DNA of 64,000 nt from Nocardia jejuensis NBRC 103114 (GCF_001613145.1 NZ_BDBU01000003.1:82892-146891); one strand, 5' to 3'. Counted from the stretch's first letter, positions 29,175 to 38,287 are shown. The notes: a model not told the origin generated them from the sequence alone. Program-made: numbers and translations.

Positions 29175-29947
29175 GAGGTGCTCCTGGAGGTTGGGAGGGA
29201 GGCGTCGCCGGGGTGGGGGCGGCCGACGCCCAAGTGGCCGAGGAAGGCGGCCTGGTAGCGCACGGCCGCGGGATCGGCGCGGTCGCGGGGATGCGGGAGA
29301 GCGATCTCGGTGTCCACGGCGAAGCGTCCGTTGTCCAGGATCAGCACTCGGTCCGCCAGCCGGACCGCCTCGTCCACATCGTGGGTGACCATGAGAACGG
29401 CAGGACGGTGCCGGGCGACCAGGTCCCCGACCAGATCCTGCATTTTCAAGCGGGTGAGCGCGTCCAGAGCCGCGAAAGGTTCGTCCAGCAGCAGCAATTC
29501 GGGCTCCCGCACCAGAGCGCGGGCCAGGGCCGCGCGCTGTGCCTCGCCACCGGACAGCGTGGCCGGCCACTGGCGGGCCTTGCCGTCCAGGTGGACCTCG
29601 GCCAGCGCGCGCAGCCCGGCCTCCTTCGTCTCACGCGAACGGCGCTGTCCCACGACCACATTCGCGAGCACACGCTTGGAGGGGATCAGGCGCGGCTCCT
29701 GATAGACGGTGGTGCGGGCGGCGGGCACCAGCACCTGTCCGGCATCAGGGGACTCCAGCCCGGTCAGCAGGCGCAGCAGCGTGGTCTTGCCGGTGCCGCT
29801 GGGTCCGAGCAGCACGACGAATTCCCCGCGCCGGATGGTCAGGTCGATGCCGTCCAGAACCACCTTCTCGCCGAAGGCCTTTCGCAGTCCGGTGATCGAC
29901 ACCGCGACCGATCCGCCGGTGCGCACCGGCTCGTCCAGCGCGGTCAT
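29171..29947 (-). CDS. ABC transporter ATPase, sulfonate/nitrate type
   Basis: The 258-residue ATPase has Walker A GPSGTGKTTLL, Q-loop TVYQEPRLIP, signature LSGGEAQRAALARAL, Walker B LLLLDEPF and the switch His in MVTHDVDEA. It is of the SsuB/TauB type. Its ATG overlaps the permease stop and its own stop overlaps the desulfinase start, each by 4 bp. It energises uptake through the adjacent permease. Confidence 0.92.
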   Translation of the reverse strand: MTALDEPVRTGGSVAVSITGLRKAFGEKVVLDGIDLTIRRGEFVVLLGPSGTGKTTLLRLLTGLESPDAGQVLVPAARTTVYQEPRLIPSKRVLANVVVGQRRSRETKEAGLRALAEVHLDGKARQWPATLSGGEAQRAALARALVREPELLLLDEPFAALDALTRLKMQDLVGDLVARHRPAVLMVTHDVDEAVRLADRVLILDNGRFAVDTEIALPHPRDRADPAAVRYQAAFLGHLGVGRPHPGDASLPTSRSTS

Positions 29948-30783
29948 CGGATGGTCACCTGTCGCTGCCACGGCATGGCGTAGCGCTCCGCGACGCGCAC
30001 CAGAGCGTCGAAGATCAGGCCCAGCAACGCGTACAGCACCACGCACAGCACCATGTAGTCGGTGCGGTTGTATTCCTGCGCGAGGGTGACCAGATAGCCG
30101 ACGCCCTCGGTGGTCCCGACCTGCTCGGCGGCGATGAGGCCGGTGATGCTGATGGACAGGCACACTCGCAGCGCCATCAGCACGCTCGGCAGCGCGGCGG
30201 GCAGGATCACCTCGAGCACCAGCCGGAAACCGTGGAGTCCGAAGCCGCGCGCGGCCTCGACCACCTTGCGGTCCACATTGCGGACGCCGAGGTAGGTGTA
30301 GGCGTACATCGGCGCGATGGTCGCGACCGCGATGAGCAGCACCTTGTACAACTCGTCGATGCCGAACCAGGCGATGAACAGCGGCACCAGCGCCAGGAAC
30401 GGCACCGCGCGCACGATCTGCATCGTCGAGTCGAGCAATTCCTCACCGAGACTGGACAATCCGGCAACCAGCCCGAACAGCAGTCCGAGCGATACGCCGA
30501 GAGCGACACCGAACGCGGCGCGGGTGAACGAGGCCAGGGCGAAATCCACCAGCTGACCGTTACCCAGCAGTTCCAGGAACGCCGACCACACCTTGGGCGG
30601 CCCCGCCAGCACCTGAGGCGAGAGCGCACCGCTGGCCGAGCCCGCCCACCAGCCCGCGAGGATCAGCGCGGGCAGCAGCACCCGCAGCGGCACCGAAAGC
30701 CATGCGGGCCTGCGTCGTTCGACGCGGGCCCGCGGCGGCGCGAGCGCGCCGGAGCGCTCGGCCGGGGCGAGCAGGACGGCCAT
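29944..30783 (-). CDS. ABC transporter permease, SsuC type
   Basis: The 279-residue membrane protein has about six transmembrane helices and the EAA-type loop (EAARGFGLHGFRLVLEVILPAALPSV) that docks the ATPase. It starts 1 bp after the binding-protein stop and overlaps the ATPase gene, giving the usual SBP-permease-ATPase order for alkanesulfonate importers. Confidence 0.92.
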   Translation of the reverse strand: MAVLLAPAERSGALAPPRARVERRRPAWLSVPLRVLLPALILAGWWAGSASGALSPQVLAGPPKVWSAFLELLGNGQLVDFALASFTRAAFGVALGVSLGLLFGLVAGLSSLGEELLDSTMQIVRAVPFLALVPLFIAWFGIDELYKVLLIAVATIAPMYAYTYLGVRNVDRKVVEAARGFGLHGFRLVLEVILPAALPSVLMALRVCLSISITGLIAAEQVGTTEGVGYLVTLAQEYNRTDYMVLCVVLYALLGLIFDALVRVAERYAMPWQRQVTIR

Positions 30784-30784
30784 G

Positions 30785-31825
30785 TCAGCGGCCCGCCTGC
30801 ACGGTGGCCAGCTGCTCGGGGCTCAGCTTGGCCTTCAGGTCGTAGAAGATGTCCGCGGCGGTGATCTTGCGGGTGATCACGCCGTTGTCGTAGAACCGGT
30901 CGACCACGTCGGCGAGGTCGGTGGCGTCCGAGGCCGAGGGCAGGCGCGGCACCGTCGCCTCACCGCCGACGCGCACGGCGTCCGCGAGGCGCGCACCGCT
31001 CAGCGCACGGGGGCCGGTCTTCTCGAAGACGTTCTCGAACTCGGCCGGATTGGCGTGCTGCTGTGCGGTCAGGCCCTGCAGTACTTCGAGATACTTGGCC
31101 GCGACATCGGCGTGCGCGTCGAGGATCTCGGTCCGGAACACGACCACCGAATTGTCCTTGGACCCGATGCTCTGCTCGGTCGCGATCTCCACGCCGCCGT
31201 TGGCCTTGGCCTCCTGGTACGGCACCAGGAACGAGGACCAGGCGTCCACCTTGCCCGTCGCGAAGGCGGACGCGGCGTCCTTCTGCTGCAACGGAACCCG
31301 GGTCACCTTGTCCGCCGGGATCCCGGCCTGAGCGAGGGCCTTGAGCAGGATGTACTCGCCCTTGGCGGCCGGATTCACCGCGACCCGCTTGCCGACCAGA
31401 TCCGCGACCGAGTGGATGCCCGAGTCGGGAGTGGCGAGAATGCCGCTCTGGTCCTTGCCCGCGGGGTCCTGTACGGCCACGATGCGCACCGCGACATCCT
31501 TGGACAGCGCGCCGACCACCGGGCTGAACGCGGCTCCGGAGACGTCGAGCTCCTTGGTGTTGAACAGCTTCAGCATGGAGCTGAAACCCGGTGTGGTGGT
31601 GACCCATTCGACCCGCGCGTTGAGCGGGGCCAGGGCTTTGTCGAAGCTGCCGTCGCGCTTGGCGACCGCGAGCGGACCCGAGTTACCGGGATCGGCGACC
31701 TTGAGCACCAGCTGCGCCTGCGGACCCGAATCGGTCGATCCGGAACCACAGGCGGCGACCAGCGCGATGACGGGGGCTATTGCGAGAGCTAGACGCCAAC
31801 GATGTGGCCGGCGCGTGCGAGACAT
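30785..31825 (-). CDS. substrate-binding lipoprotein, sulfonate/nitrate/taurine type
   Basis: The 346-residue protein has a twin-Arg-like N-terminus, a hydrophobic segment and a lipobox LVAAC (Cys at residue 26), so it is anchored outside the membrane. The body is an SsuA-like fold (KRVAVNPAAKGEYILLKAL). The start at 31825 follows GAAGAGG; the open frame beyond it is noncoding leader. It is the first gene of the eight-gene minus-strand operon and therefore defines what is imported, probably an organosulfur acid. Confidence 0.9.
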   Translation of the reverse strand: MSRTRRPHRWRLALAIAPVIALVAACGSGSTDSGPQAQLVLKVADPGNSGPLAVAKRDGSFDKALAPLNARVEWVTTTPGFSSMLKLFNTKELDVSGAAFSPVVGALSKDVAVRIVAVQDPAGKDQSGILATPDSGIHSVADLVGKRVAVNPAAKGEYILLKALAQAGIPADKVTRVPLQQKDAASAFATGKVDAWSSFLVPYQEAKANGGVEIATEQSIGSKDNSVVVFRTEILDAHADVAAKYLEVLQGLTAQQHANPAEFENVFEKTGPRALSGARLADAVRVGGEATVPRLPSASDATDLADVVDRFYDNGVITRKITAADIFYDLKAKLSPEQLATVQAGR

Positions 31826-31918
31826 CCAGGGCACCTCTTCCGGGATCGACGATCGACGGGGTTCTCGATCGATGTCCTGGGGACAGTAGGGATTCGAATC
31901 CGGCACGGCGAGGGAATG

Positions 31919-31937
31919 CTTTCCGAGGATCGGAAGG
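31919..31937. promoter_or_regulatory. operator 1 of the iclR/sulfur operon divergent region
   Basis: CTTTCCG, 5 bp, CGGAAGG: an inverted repeat with one mismatch in the arms. It directly precedes the forward -35 box at 31939 and is a near copy of the site at 32053-32071. A nearby 12-bp palindrome, GGATTCGAATCC (31890-31901), may also be a binding site. Confidence 0.7.
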
Positions 31938-31938
31938 C

Positions 31939-31967
31939 TTGACAGATCCGGGGCGAAGCCGTTATAG
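31939..31967 (+). promoter_or_regulatory. promoter reading toward the iclR gene
   Basis: TTGACA (31939-31944), 17 bp, TTATAG (31962-31967; TATAGC if shifted by one) fits a sigma-70-like promoter. Transcription would start near 31974, about 140 bp before the regulator, so the second operator lies inside the leader. Confidence 0.6.
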
Positions 31968-32052
31968 CGCTTGGTTTTCCGGCGGAGCTGCTGAAACCGG
32001 CGTTGCCGGACAGGGTTTCGATCCACCTGAGCGAAACTCTCGAACGGCGGTT

Positions 32053-32071
32053 CTTTCCGTTGAGCGGAAAG
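32053..32071. promoter_or_regulatory. operator 2 of the iclR/sulfur operon divergent region
   Basis: CTTTCCG (32053-32059), 5 bp, CGGAAAG (32065-32071): perfect 7-bp arms. It shares the arms and spacing of operator 1, 134 bp centre to centre. Such paired palindromes fit binding of the adjacent IclR-family regulator, possibly with looping. Confidence 0.75.
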
Positions 32072-32114
32072 CATTCGACGATTCGGGCCGAACCAGCGTG
32101 TTACCGTCGCTGCT

Positions 32115-32870
32115 GTGGAAGCCTCCGGAGTGCAGACCGTCGCTCGTGCCCTGTCGGTGCTGGACTGCTTTCGCGGGGGCGAGGAGCGCGGTGTCTCCGA
32201 GGTCGCGCGGCAGCAGGGATTGGCCGTCAGCACGACGCATCGACTGCTCAGCGCGCTCGTGCAGGCCGGTTTCCTGGAGAAGGACGAGGACTCGAGCCGC
32301 TATCGGGTCGGGGGCGCGCTCGCGGAGTACGGGCAGATCGCGTATCGGCAGCATCGGATCTATCTGGCCGAACCCTGCCTGGAACAACTCGCGGCGACCA
32401 CCGGGGCCAGTTGTTCGGTGGCGATCCGGCACACCATTCACGCGGTGCTGCTCGGTACCAGCCGCTGGCGCGAGAGCGACGGCCACCGCCTGCAGGGCGT
32501 GCGCCTGCCCCTGCATGCCAGCGCGCTTGGCAAGGCGCTGCTGGCCTGGTCCGACACCGCCGACAGCGAACTCGAATCGCTCCCGTACGACGAGGGCACG
32601 GCCCGCTCGGTGTCCGGGCCCGCCGAGTTGCGCGCGGAACTGACGCTGACCCGTGAGCGCGGCTACGCCTACAACGACGAGGAACTGGACCCCGAATTCC
32701 GGACCATCGGGATTCCGATCCTGGACCCGGCGGGCCGCTGCCGCTTCGCGCTCGGACTGCGCGGACCGACCACGCTCATGATTCCCGAGCGGGTGCCGTT
32801 CCTGGTCGAGCTGGCCAAGGTCACCGCGAGCGATATCGCCGCCCGGTTCGCCGCGAACACCGGCGCCTGA
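32115..32870 (+). CDS. IclR family transcriptional regulator
   Basis: The 251-residue protein has an N-terminal winged helix (VSEVARQQGLAVSTTHRLLSAL) and a C-terminal effector-binding GAF-like domain (LHASALGKALLAW, DEELDPEFRTIGIPI). It starts with GTG 32115. It is divergent from the sulfur operon, separated by 289 bp that contain two matching palindromes, so it most likely controls that operon in response to an organosulfur metabolite. Confidence 0.9.
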   Translation: MEASGVQTVARALSVLDCFRGGEERGVSEVARQQGLAVSTTHRLLSALVQAGFLEKDEDSSRYRVGGALAEYGQIAYRQHRIYLAEPCLEQLAATTGASCSVAIRHTIHAVLLGTSRWRESDGHRLQGVRLPLHASALGKALLAWSDTADSELESLPYDEGTARSVSGPAELRAELTLTRERGYAYNDEELDPEFRTIGIPILDPAGRCRFALGLRGPTTLMIPERVPFLVELAKVTASDIAARFAANTGA

Positions 32871-33064
32871 CAGCCCTGGAACAGGCTGCGTAAACACCAG
32901 GGCCACACCGGGTCCTGACTCATCGGCGTGCCGTCCGGCCGCCCTGCGCTGTCTCGCGCGTCACACTCGGCAAGGTGTGCGGCAGGTGATGCTACGGTAA
33001 CCGGAGGATTAAACTCCGCTTAACGGCGGGGGCGGCTTTTCGATGAGGAAGGAGCCGCGAGGCA

Positions 33065-33862
33065 ATGGTGGCATTGGACCTCGACGGCGCGGGACCGGCT
33101 GCGCACGCGCCGGTCGGCGGGGTGATCCGGCGAACCTGGATCGCGGTGCGCGGACGAGGATGGGAGGCGCTGGGACAGCTGGCGCTGATCACGGCGCTGT
33201 ATCTGGTGTATCGAGCCGGGCGGCTCATGGCGGCCGGGGAACAGGTGCGCGCGTTCGAGAACGCGCGGTCGCTGATCTCGTGGGAGAACAGTCTGCAACT
33301 ACTGGACGAGACCCGCGTCCAGTCGATCTTCCTGGGACACGAGTTCCTGGCCAAGTCGGCGAACATCTATTACGCCACAGCGCATTTCACCGTCGCGGTG
33401 GCCGCGCTGGTGTGGCTGTGGGCGTATCGTCCGACCTACTATCGGCTGACCCGAAATCTGATGGTCGCGTTGACCGCCGCCGCCCTGCTGCTGCACGTGC
33501 TGATGCCGATCGCTCCCCCGCGCATGCTGCCGGAATACGGGTTCGTGGATCTCGCGGCCCGCTACGGTCCCTCGGTCTACGGGCCGCCCGAGACCGATCA
33601 CCTGTCCAACCAATTCGCGGCGATGCCCTCGCTGCACGTGGGATGGGCCATGCTCCTGGCCGTCGCGCTCATCGCCGCGACGCGTGCGCCGTGGCGCTGG
33701 CTGCTGCTGGCGCACCCGGCGATCACGCTGCTGGTCGTGATCGGGACCGGCAACCACTACTGGCTCGATGCGATGGCCGCCACGACCCTGCTCTCGGTGG
33801 CGGCACTACTGCATCCCGCGGTCCTGGCACCCCGGGAATCGGACGTTCAGCCCGAAACCTGA
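33065..33862 (+). CDS. PAP2-type membrane phosphatase / inositolphosphotransferase-like
   Basis: The 265-residue protein has about five or six transmembrane helices and the PAP2_3 signatures MPSLHVGW and GNHYWLDA, carrying the catalytic histidines. The first PAP2 motif is weak. The SLH form (in place of SGH) is shared with inositol phosphorylceramide synthase-like proteins common in actinomycetes, where substrates are lipid phosphates. A purine-rich AGGAAGGAG lies upstream of the ATG. It is monocistronic. Confidence 0.8.
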   Translation: MVALDLDGAGPAAHAPVGGVIRRTWIAVRGRGWEALGQLALITALYLVYRAGRLMAAGEQVRAFENARSLISWENSLQLLDETRVQSIFLGHEFLAKSANIYYATAHFTVAVAALVWLWAYRPTYYRLTRNLMVALTAAALLLHVLMPIAPPRMLPEYGFVDLAARYGPSVYGPPETDHLSNQFAAMPSLHVGWAMLLAVALIAATRAPWRWLLLAHPAITLLVVIGTGNHYWLDAMAATTLLSVAALLHPAVLAPRESDVQPET

Positions 33863-33989
33863 GCACGCGGCCCGAAACACCGCCGCCGCCAAGGATTTTC
33901 GGCCGCATGCACCGGCGGTCACCGTACGACGCGCGAGGCGTCGCCCGGGCTCCCGGACAATCGCACGCGGCTGGGGCAGGATGCGAGCC

Positions 33990-34658
33990 ATGAAGGTAAT
34001 CCTCTACGGCGCGACCGGCATGATCGGGCAGGGTGTTCTGAAGGAGTGTCTCGCGGACGATCGGGTGGAGCAGGTGCTGGCGATCGGGCGCAGCTCCCTG
34101 GGCATCTCGGATCCCAAGCTGCGCGATCTGGTGCAGTCCGACCCGACCGACCTGTCCGCGATCGCTGACGAACTGCCGCAGTACGACGCGTGCTTCTTCT
34201 GCCTCGGCGTCTCGTCGGTCGGCATGAAGGAGGAGGCGTATCGCAAGATCACCTACGATCTGACGCTCGCGGTCGCACGGACGTTGGCGAGCGCCAACCC
34301 GAAGCTGACGTTCATCTACGTCTCCGGACAGGGGACCGACAGCACCGAGCAGGGCCGCTCGATGTGGGGGCGGGTCAAGGGCAAAACCGAGAACGATCTG
34401 CTGGTACTTCCCTTCCAGGCGTACATGTTCCGGCCCGGCTTCGTGCAGCCGATGGACGGCGTCGTGTCCAAGACCCCGCTCTACCGCGCCGCCTACGCGG
34501 TCACCGGCCCGCTGATTCCGCTGCTCGCACGGCTCGCACCCAACGCGTTCAACGACAACCGGCAGATCGGCCGCGCCATGATCGCCGTCGCCGCCTCGGG
34601 AGCGGACGACCATGTGCTCACCCCGCGCGATATCAACGCACTGGCCGTCAAGCCCTGA
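33990..34658 (+). CDS. NAD(P)-binding atypical SDR / NmrA-like protein
   Basis: The 222-residue Rossmann protein begins MKVILYGATGMIGQG. It has no canonical Tyr-x-x-x-Lys pair, but a VSGQGTDS core and KGKTENDL follow, typical of the short epimerase/NmrA-like group whose substrate is unknown. ATG 33981 nine bases upstream is an alternative start. It stands alone between the PAP2 gene and a TetR gene reading toward it. Confidence 0.75.
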   Translation: MKVILYGATGMIGQGVLKECLADDRVEQVLAIGRSSLGISDPKLRDLVQSDPTDLSAIADELPQYDACFFCLGVSSVGMKEEAYRKITYDLTLAVARTLASANPKLTFIYVSGQGTDSTEQGRSMWGRVKGKTENDLLVLPFQAYMFRPGFVQPMDGVVSKTPLYRAAYAVTGPLIPLLARLAPNAFNDNRQIGRAMIAVAASGADDHVLTPRDINALAVKP

Positions 34659-34745
34659 GCCCGGCCGGGCGATCGACCCGGTCCTGACCGGGAGCCTTCC
34701 CCTGTTCCCGAATCCGTATCGGCCGAACCCGGGATCGGCTGGGGG

Positions 34746-35414
34746 TCAAGCGGATTCGAGGCCGAGGAGGCGGGTCAGCAGGGCGGCCTGCTCGGCGAAG
34801 TGGGTGAGGAACTCCGGCGAGCGCGGGTCCGTGCCGCAGACGCCCTCGATCACCTGCGGCAGGGTGGTGGGCGCCATGGCGACCGCCATCAGCATGACCA
34901 CGAGGCAGGCCGGGTCCAGCTCGGACGAGAGCGTGCCCGCGTCCTGAAGGGCGCGGAGTTCCTCGACGGTGCCGCCCAGCATTCTGGTGCGGCGGTCCTG
35001 GTCCGGATCGCCCTCCGGGCCGGTGTACTGCAAGCCGTTCCAGGCCAGCAGGCGCGCACCCTCCGGATTGTTCAGCGCCTCCATCGCATAGCGCCGGACC
35101 GTTTCCGGCAGCGGCGTGCCGGGGGGCACAAGTTCCCGTTGCCGCTGCTGCCATTGCTCCGACATCGCCTGGTACAGGCCCTCTTTGCCGTCGAAGTAGT
35201 ACGAGATCAACTGCTGGTTCACGCCCGCGCGCGCGGCGATGGCGCTGATCCGCGCGCCCGCGTACCCGTGCGCGCCGAACTCGGCCGAGGCGGCATCCAG
35301 GATCAGCTTGCGGGTGCGTTCGGGGTCGCGCTGGCGCTCCTGAGGGGCCGGCGACCTGCGCGGTTTCGACGAGGGCACGGCTGAATCATACCTGGGCACG
35401 GCAGATTCATGCAT
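34746..35414 (-). CDS. TetR family regulator
   Basis: The 222-residue protein has a Pro/Arg-rich N-terminal extension, then the TetR HTH (GYAGARISAIAARAGVNQQLISYYFDGKEGLYQAM) and a C-terminal ligand domain. It is divergent from a flavin monooxygenase 104 bp away, its probable target. The start may be a few codons downstream of 35414. Confidence 0.85.
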   Translation of the reverse strand: MHESAVPRYDSAVPSSKPRRSPAPQERQRDPERTRKLILDAASAEFGAHGYAGARISAIAARAGVNQQLISYYFDGKEGLYQAMSEQWQQRQRELVPPGTPLPETVRRYAMEALNNPEGARLLAWNGLQYTGPEGDPDQDRRTRMLGGTVEELRALQDAGTLSSELDPACLVVMLMAVAMAPTTLPQVIEGVCGTDPRSPEFLTHFAEQAALLTRLLGLESA

Positions 35415-35427
35415 CGCTTTGAGTTAA

Positions 35428-35445
35428 TCAAACAGATGGTTGACA
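35428..35445. promoter_or_regulatory. imperfect palindrome overlapping a TTGACA box
   Basis: TCAAAC (35428-35433) faces GGTTGA (35438-35443) across 4 bp and overlaps TTGACA at 35440-35445, a possible -35 for the monooxygenase gene. The -10 region (GACGAT at 35463) is weak. It is a candidate TetR operator only. Confidence 0.4.
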
Positions 35446-35518
35446 AAACTCGTGAGCCGTTTGACGATGGAACGGTGCCCGCCGACGCCGGCACAGGCTC
35501 CGATCGAAAGAGTTCGAA

Positions 35519-36667
35519 ATGTCCAACTGCACAAGAGTTCTCATCGCCGGTGGCGGACTCGGCGGGCTCGCGCTCGCTCAGGCGCTGCACGCCGCCGGTG
35601 TCGAGGTCGCCGTCCACGAACAGGACCCCACGCCTCGCACACGCAACCAGGGCTACCGCATCCATCTGGACGTGAACGGCAATGCCGCCCTGCGCGCCTG
35701 TCTGCCGCCCGAGGTTCTCGACGAGGTGCGCCGCTCGGCGGGCATCTCCGGTGACCTGGTCGCCATGTACACCGACCGGTTGGTCGAGACGATGGCCCAG
35801 ACCTTTCCGGTCGAGTCCGCCGACGAGATCACCAATGTCGACCGCGACGCGTTCCGTCGCGCCCTGCTCACCGGCCTCGGCGACGTCGTCCGCTTCGGGC
35901 ACACCGTCACCGGCTACCGGATCATCGAGGCCGGCCGGGTCCGGGTCGAGTTCGCCGAGGGTGGCTCCGACGAGGGTGATCTGCTGATCGGCGCGGACGG
36001 TATCGGCTCACCGATCCGGCGGCGTCTGCTCCCGGACGCCGTCGTCGAGGATCTCGGTATCCGATGCCTCTACGGCCGTATGACACTCGACGACACCACC
36101 GTGCCACTGCTGCCCGCGAGCTTCCTGCGCGGCTTCTGCTGGATCGCCGACCCGCACGGCGGCGGCGCGGCCCTCGCCCCACAGCGTTTCCGCACTCCGC
36201 AGCCGGACCGGCCGGACTATCTCATGACCACGCTGGTCACGCACGCCGCGAGACTCGGCCTGCCGGACGATCGGCTCTACGCGCTCACCCCGAGCGAGCT
36301 GTGGACCCTCGCCGCCGAGGCGACCGCGCGCTCGCACCCGACCGTCCGCGACATCTTCGCCCGCGCCGACCCGGAATCGTTCTTCCCCATCACGATTCGC
36401 ACCAGCCGCCGCGTCGAGCCGTGGCGGTCCGGCCCGGTCACCCTGCTCGGTGACGCCATCCATGCCATGCCGCCGACCGGCGGCGTGGGTGCGAACACCG
36501 CACTGCAGGACTCCGCCACCCTGGCCGCGGAGATCCTCGCGGCCTCCCGAGGTGGCAAGTCGCTCGCGGACGCGGTCTCGACGTACGAATCCGTCATGCT
36601 CCCACGAGGTTTCGACACCGTCGAACGCTCACTGCGGATGGCCACCCAGATGTTCGCCACCACCTGA
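35519..36667 (+). CDS. FAD-dependent monooxygenase (PHBH fold)
   Basis: The 382-residue protein has GGGLGGLALAQAL (residues 12-24, FAD), a GADGIGS motif near 160 and GDAIHAMPPTGGVGANTAL near 310. It is a class A flavoprotein hydroxylase of unknown substrate. Regulation by the divergent TetR protein points to a xenobiotic or antibiotic substrate. GAAAGAG lies before the ATG. Confidence 0.87.
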   Translation: MSNCTRVLIAGGGLGGLALAQALHAAGVEVAVHEQDPTPRTRNQGYRIHLDVNGNAALRACLPPEVLDEVRRSAGISGDLVAMYTDRLVETMAQTFPVESADEITNVDRDAFRRALLTGLGDVVRFGHTVTGYRIIEAGRVRVEFAEGGSDEGDLLIGADGIGSPIRRRLLPDAVVEDLGIRCLYGRMTLDDTTVPLLPASFLRGFCWIADPHGGGAALAPQRFRTPQPDRPDYLMTTLVTHAARLGLPDDRLYALTPSELWTLAAEATARSHPTVRDIFARADPESFFPITIRTSRRVEPWRSGPVTLLGDAIHAMPPTGGVGANTALQDSATLAAEILAASRGGKSLADAVSTYESVMLPRGFDTVERSLRMATQMFATT

Positions 36668-36735
36668 CGCCCGCAAACGTGTCTCTCGGACCAAGTACCG
36701 TTGCCGCCGCAGCTGTCCACGAGAGATCCGAGAGT

Positions 36736-38232
36736 ATGAGCGACCACTCCCCTTTCCCCCTGCCCTTCGTCGAATCCCACCGAATACCGGTCGCCGAACC
36801 AAGGACCGTGCGCGAACTGCAGATGATGCGGCTCAGCGCGCACATTCGGTCCAAACCACAGTGGTTCGACAAGCGGAACGACGCCGAGATCGCCCAGCGG
36901 TGGACGCGGGAGGCGACCGCCCAGGACTTCAGCGCGGCCCAGATTCGTTATGTGATGGCGGAATTGGCGCATTACGCCCAGCTTCGCGATGAGCGGACCG
37001 GGATCGAGGTGGCGGCTGTCGACGGGGTGTGGCAGTCGGACACCCTGATCGACGACGAGCTCGCCGCCCGCCTGCGCGCGGCGGTTCGCGTACTGGAAGA
37101 GGTCCCGCCCGCCGAACTCGACTGGCATCCGGGATCGGATGGACAGGTGCTGGATCTGGTTCATCCCTCGCTGTTCTGCCTCGTGCGCCCGGTGAGCGGC
37201 GCCGACGAACTCGCGTGGCCGACCGCGGCACATCCGAGCGTGCGGTACGCGTATTCGGAGAAGTTCCAGTGGCTGCCCACCGACGTCGTGGTCGGCGACG
37301 ACGGCGAGGCGGTCTTCCGGTCCTACGTCAACAACGTCCACCCCGAGGCGCACCGCCACCTCGACTCCGTTCTGCCGGTGCTGTTCTCGCGCCTGCTCCC
37401 ACTGTTCGAGAACGTGCTCACCGATCTGCGTCATCCGCGCCCGCTGCGGATCGAGGCCGATTCGTGCAGCTGGTACGACGAGGATCCGGACAAGCCCGTG
37501 GAACCGTCGGAGGAAGAGGGCACCGAGGCTCGCGCTGCCTGGCACAGCGCCATGGACACCTGGTGGGACACGCGCCGCCCGGTCGTTCCGGACGCCCCCG
37601 AGTTCAGCCCGCCGAGCCTTCCCGATGCCGCCCGGGTGGATCTGCGCGGTCGCCCGCTGCAGGTGATCGTCAAGCTCGCGACCATTCATCTCACCCCCGC
37701 CAAGCCCGAATACGCGGGCGGCGCTTGGCATGTCGAGGGGATGATGAACGAGCGCATCGTCTCGACCGGCATCTACTACTGGGACAGCGAGAACATCGGC
37801 GAGAGCCGGCTGAGCTTCCGAGCCGCGATCGACGATCCGGAATACGAGCAGAGCGACCACGCGGGCGTGCGGGACATCTACGGTCTCGACGACGAGGATC
37901 CGCTCAACCAGGAGCTGGGCTCGGTGCAGACCCGGGCCGGTCGTTGCGTCGCGTTCCCGAACATCCTGCAGCACCGGGTCGCCCCGTTCGGCCTGATCGA
38001 CCGCGACCGCCCGGGCCATCGCAAGATCCTGGCGTTCTTCCTGGTGGATCCGTCGGTGAGGATCATCTCGACCTCCGATATCCCGCCGCAGCAACCCTGG
38101 TCGCCGACCTCGACCATGACGCTCGATCAGGCCCGGGAGTTCCGTGCGGAATTGATGCGGGAGCGGAAGTTCTTCATCGACGAGCACAACGAGGATCTGT
38201 ACGAGCGGGAATTCTCACTCTGCGAGCACTGA
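36736..38232 (+). CDS. DUF4246 family protein (2-oxoglutarate/Fe-like fold, mainly fungal family)
   Basis: The 498-residue protein matches the DUF4246 layout. An N-terminal helical part has a MAELAHYAQLRD core. A C-terminal jelly-roll-like half carries WHVEGMMNERIVSTGIYYWD and HRVAPFGLIDRDRPGHRKILAFFLVDP. The His of HVEGMMNE, the His of QHRV and the Arg of GHRK are candidates for the metal and cosubstrate ligands of an Fe(II)/2OG oxygenase. The family is described mostly from fungi and has no defined reaction. ATG 36736 is preferred over 36679 by homology. It follows the monooxygenase by 68 bp. Confidence 0.75.
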   Translation: MSDHSPFPLPFVESHRIPVAEPRTVRELQMMRLSAHIRSKPQWFDKRNDAEIAQRWTREATAQDFSAAQIRYVMAELAHYAQLRDERTGIEVAAVDGVWQSDTLIDDELAARLRAAVRVLEEVPPAELDWHPGSDGQVLDLVHPSLFCLVRPVSGADELAWPTAAHPSVRYAYSEKFQWLPTDVVVGDDGEAVFRSYVNNVHPEAHRHLDSVLPVLFSRLLPLFENVLTDLRHPRPLRIEADSCSWYDEDPDKPVEPSEEEGTEARAAWHSAMDTWWDTRRPVVPDAPEFSPPSLPDAARVDLRGRPLQVIVKLATIHLTPAKPEYAGGAWHVEGMMNERIVSTGIYYWDSENIGESRLSFRAAIDDPEYEQSDHAGVRDIYGLDDEDPLNQELGSVQTRAGRCVAFPNILQHRVAPFGLIDRDRPGHRKILAFFLVDPSVRIISTSDIPPQQPWSPTSTMTLDQAREFRAELMRERKFFIDEHNEDLYEREFSLCEH

Positions 38233-38287
38233 GGATCGTCGTGACACCGGTGGTGCCTCGAACGTGGGCGCCACCGGGCGGCCGATC

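Noticed and set aside
31890..31901. Palindrome GGATTCGAATCC resembling a tRNA T-arm
   Set aside because: No acceptor stem, anticodon arm or D-arm can be placed around it on either strand; at most it is a protein-binding palindrome in the leader.
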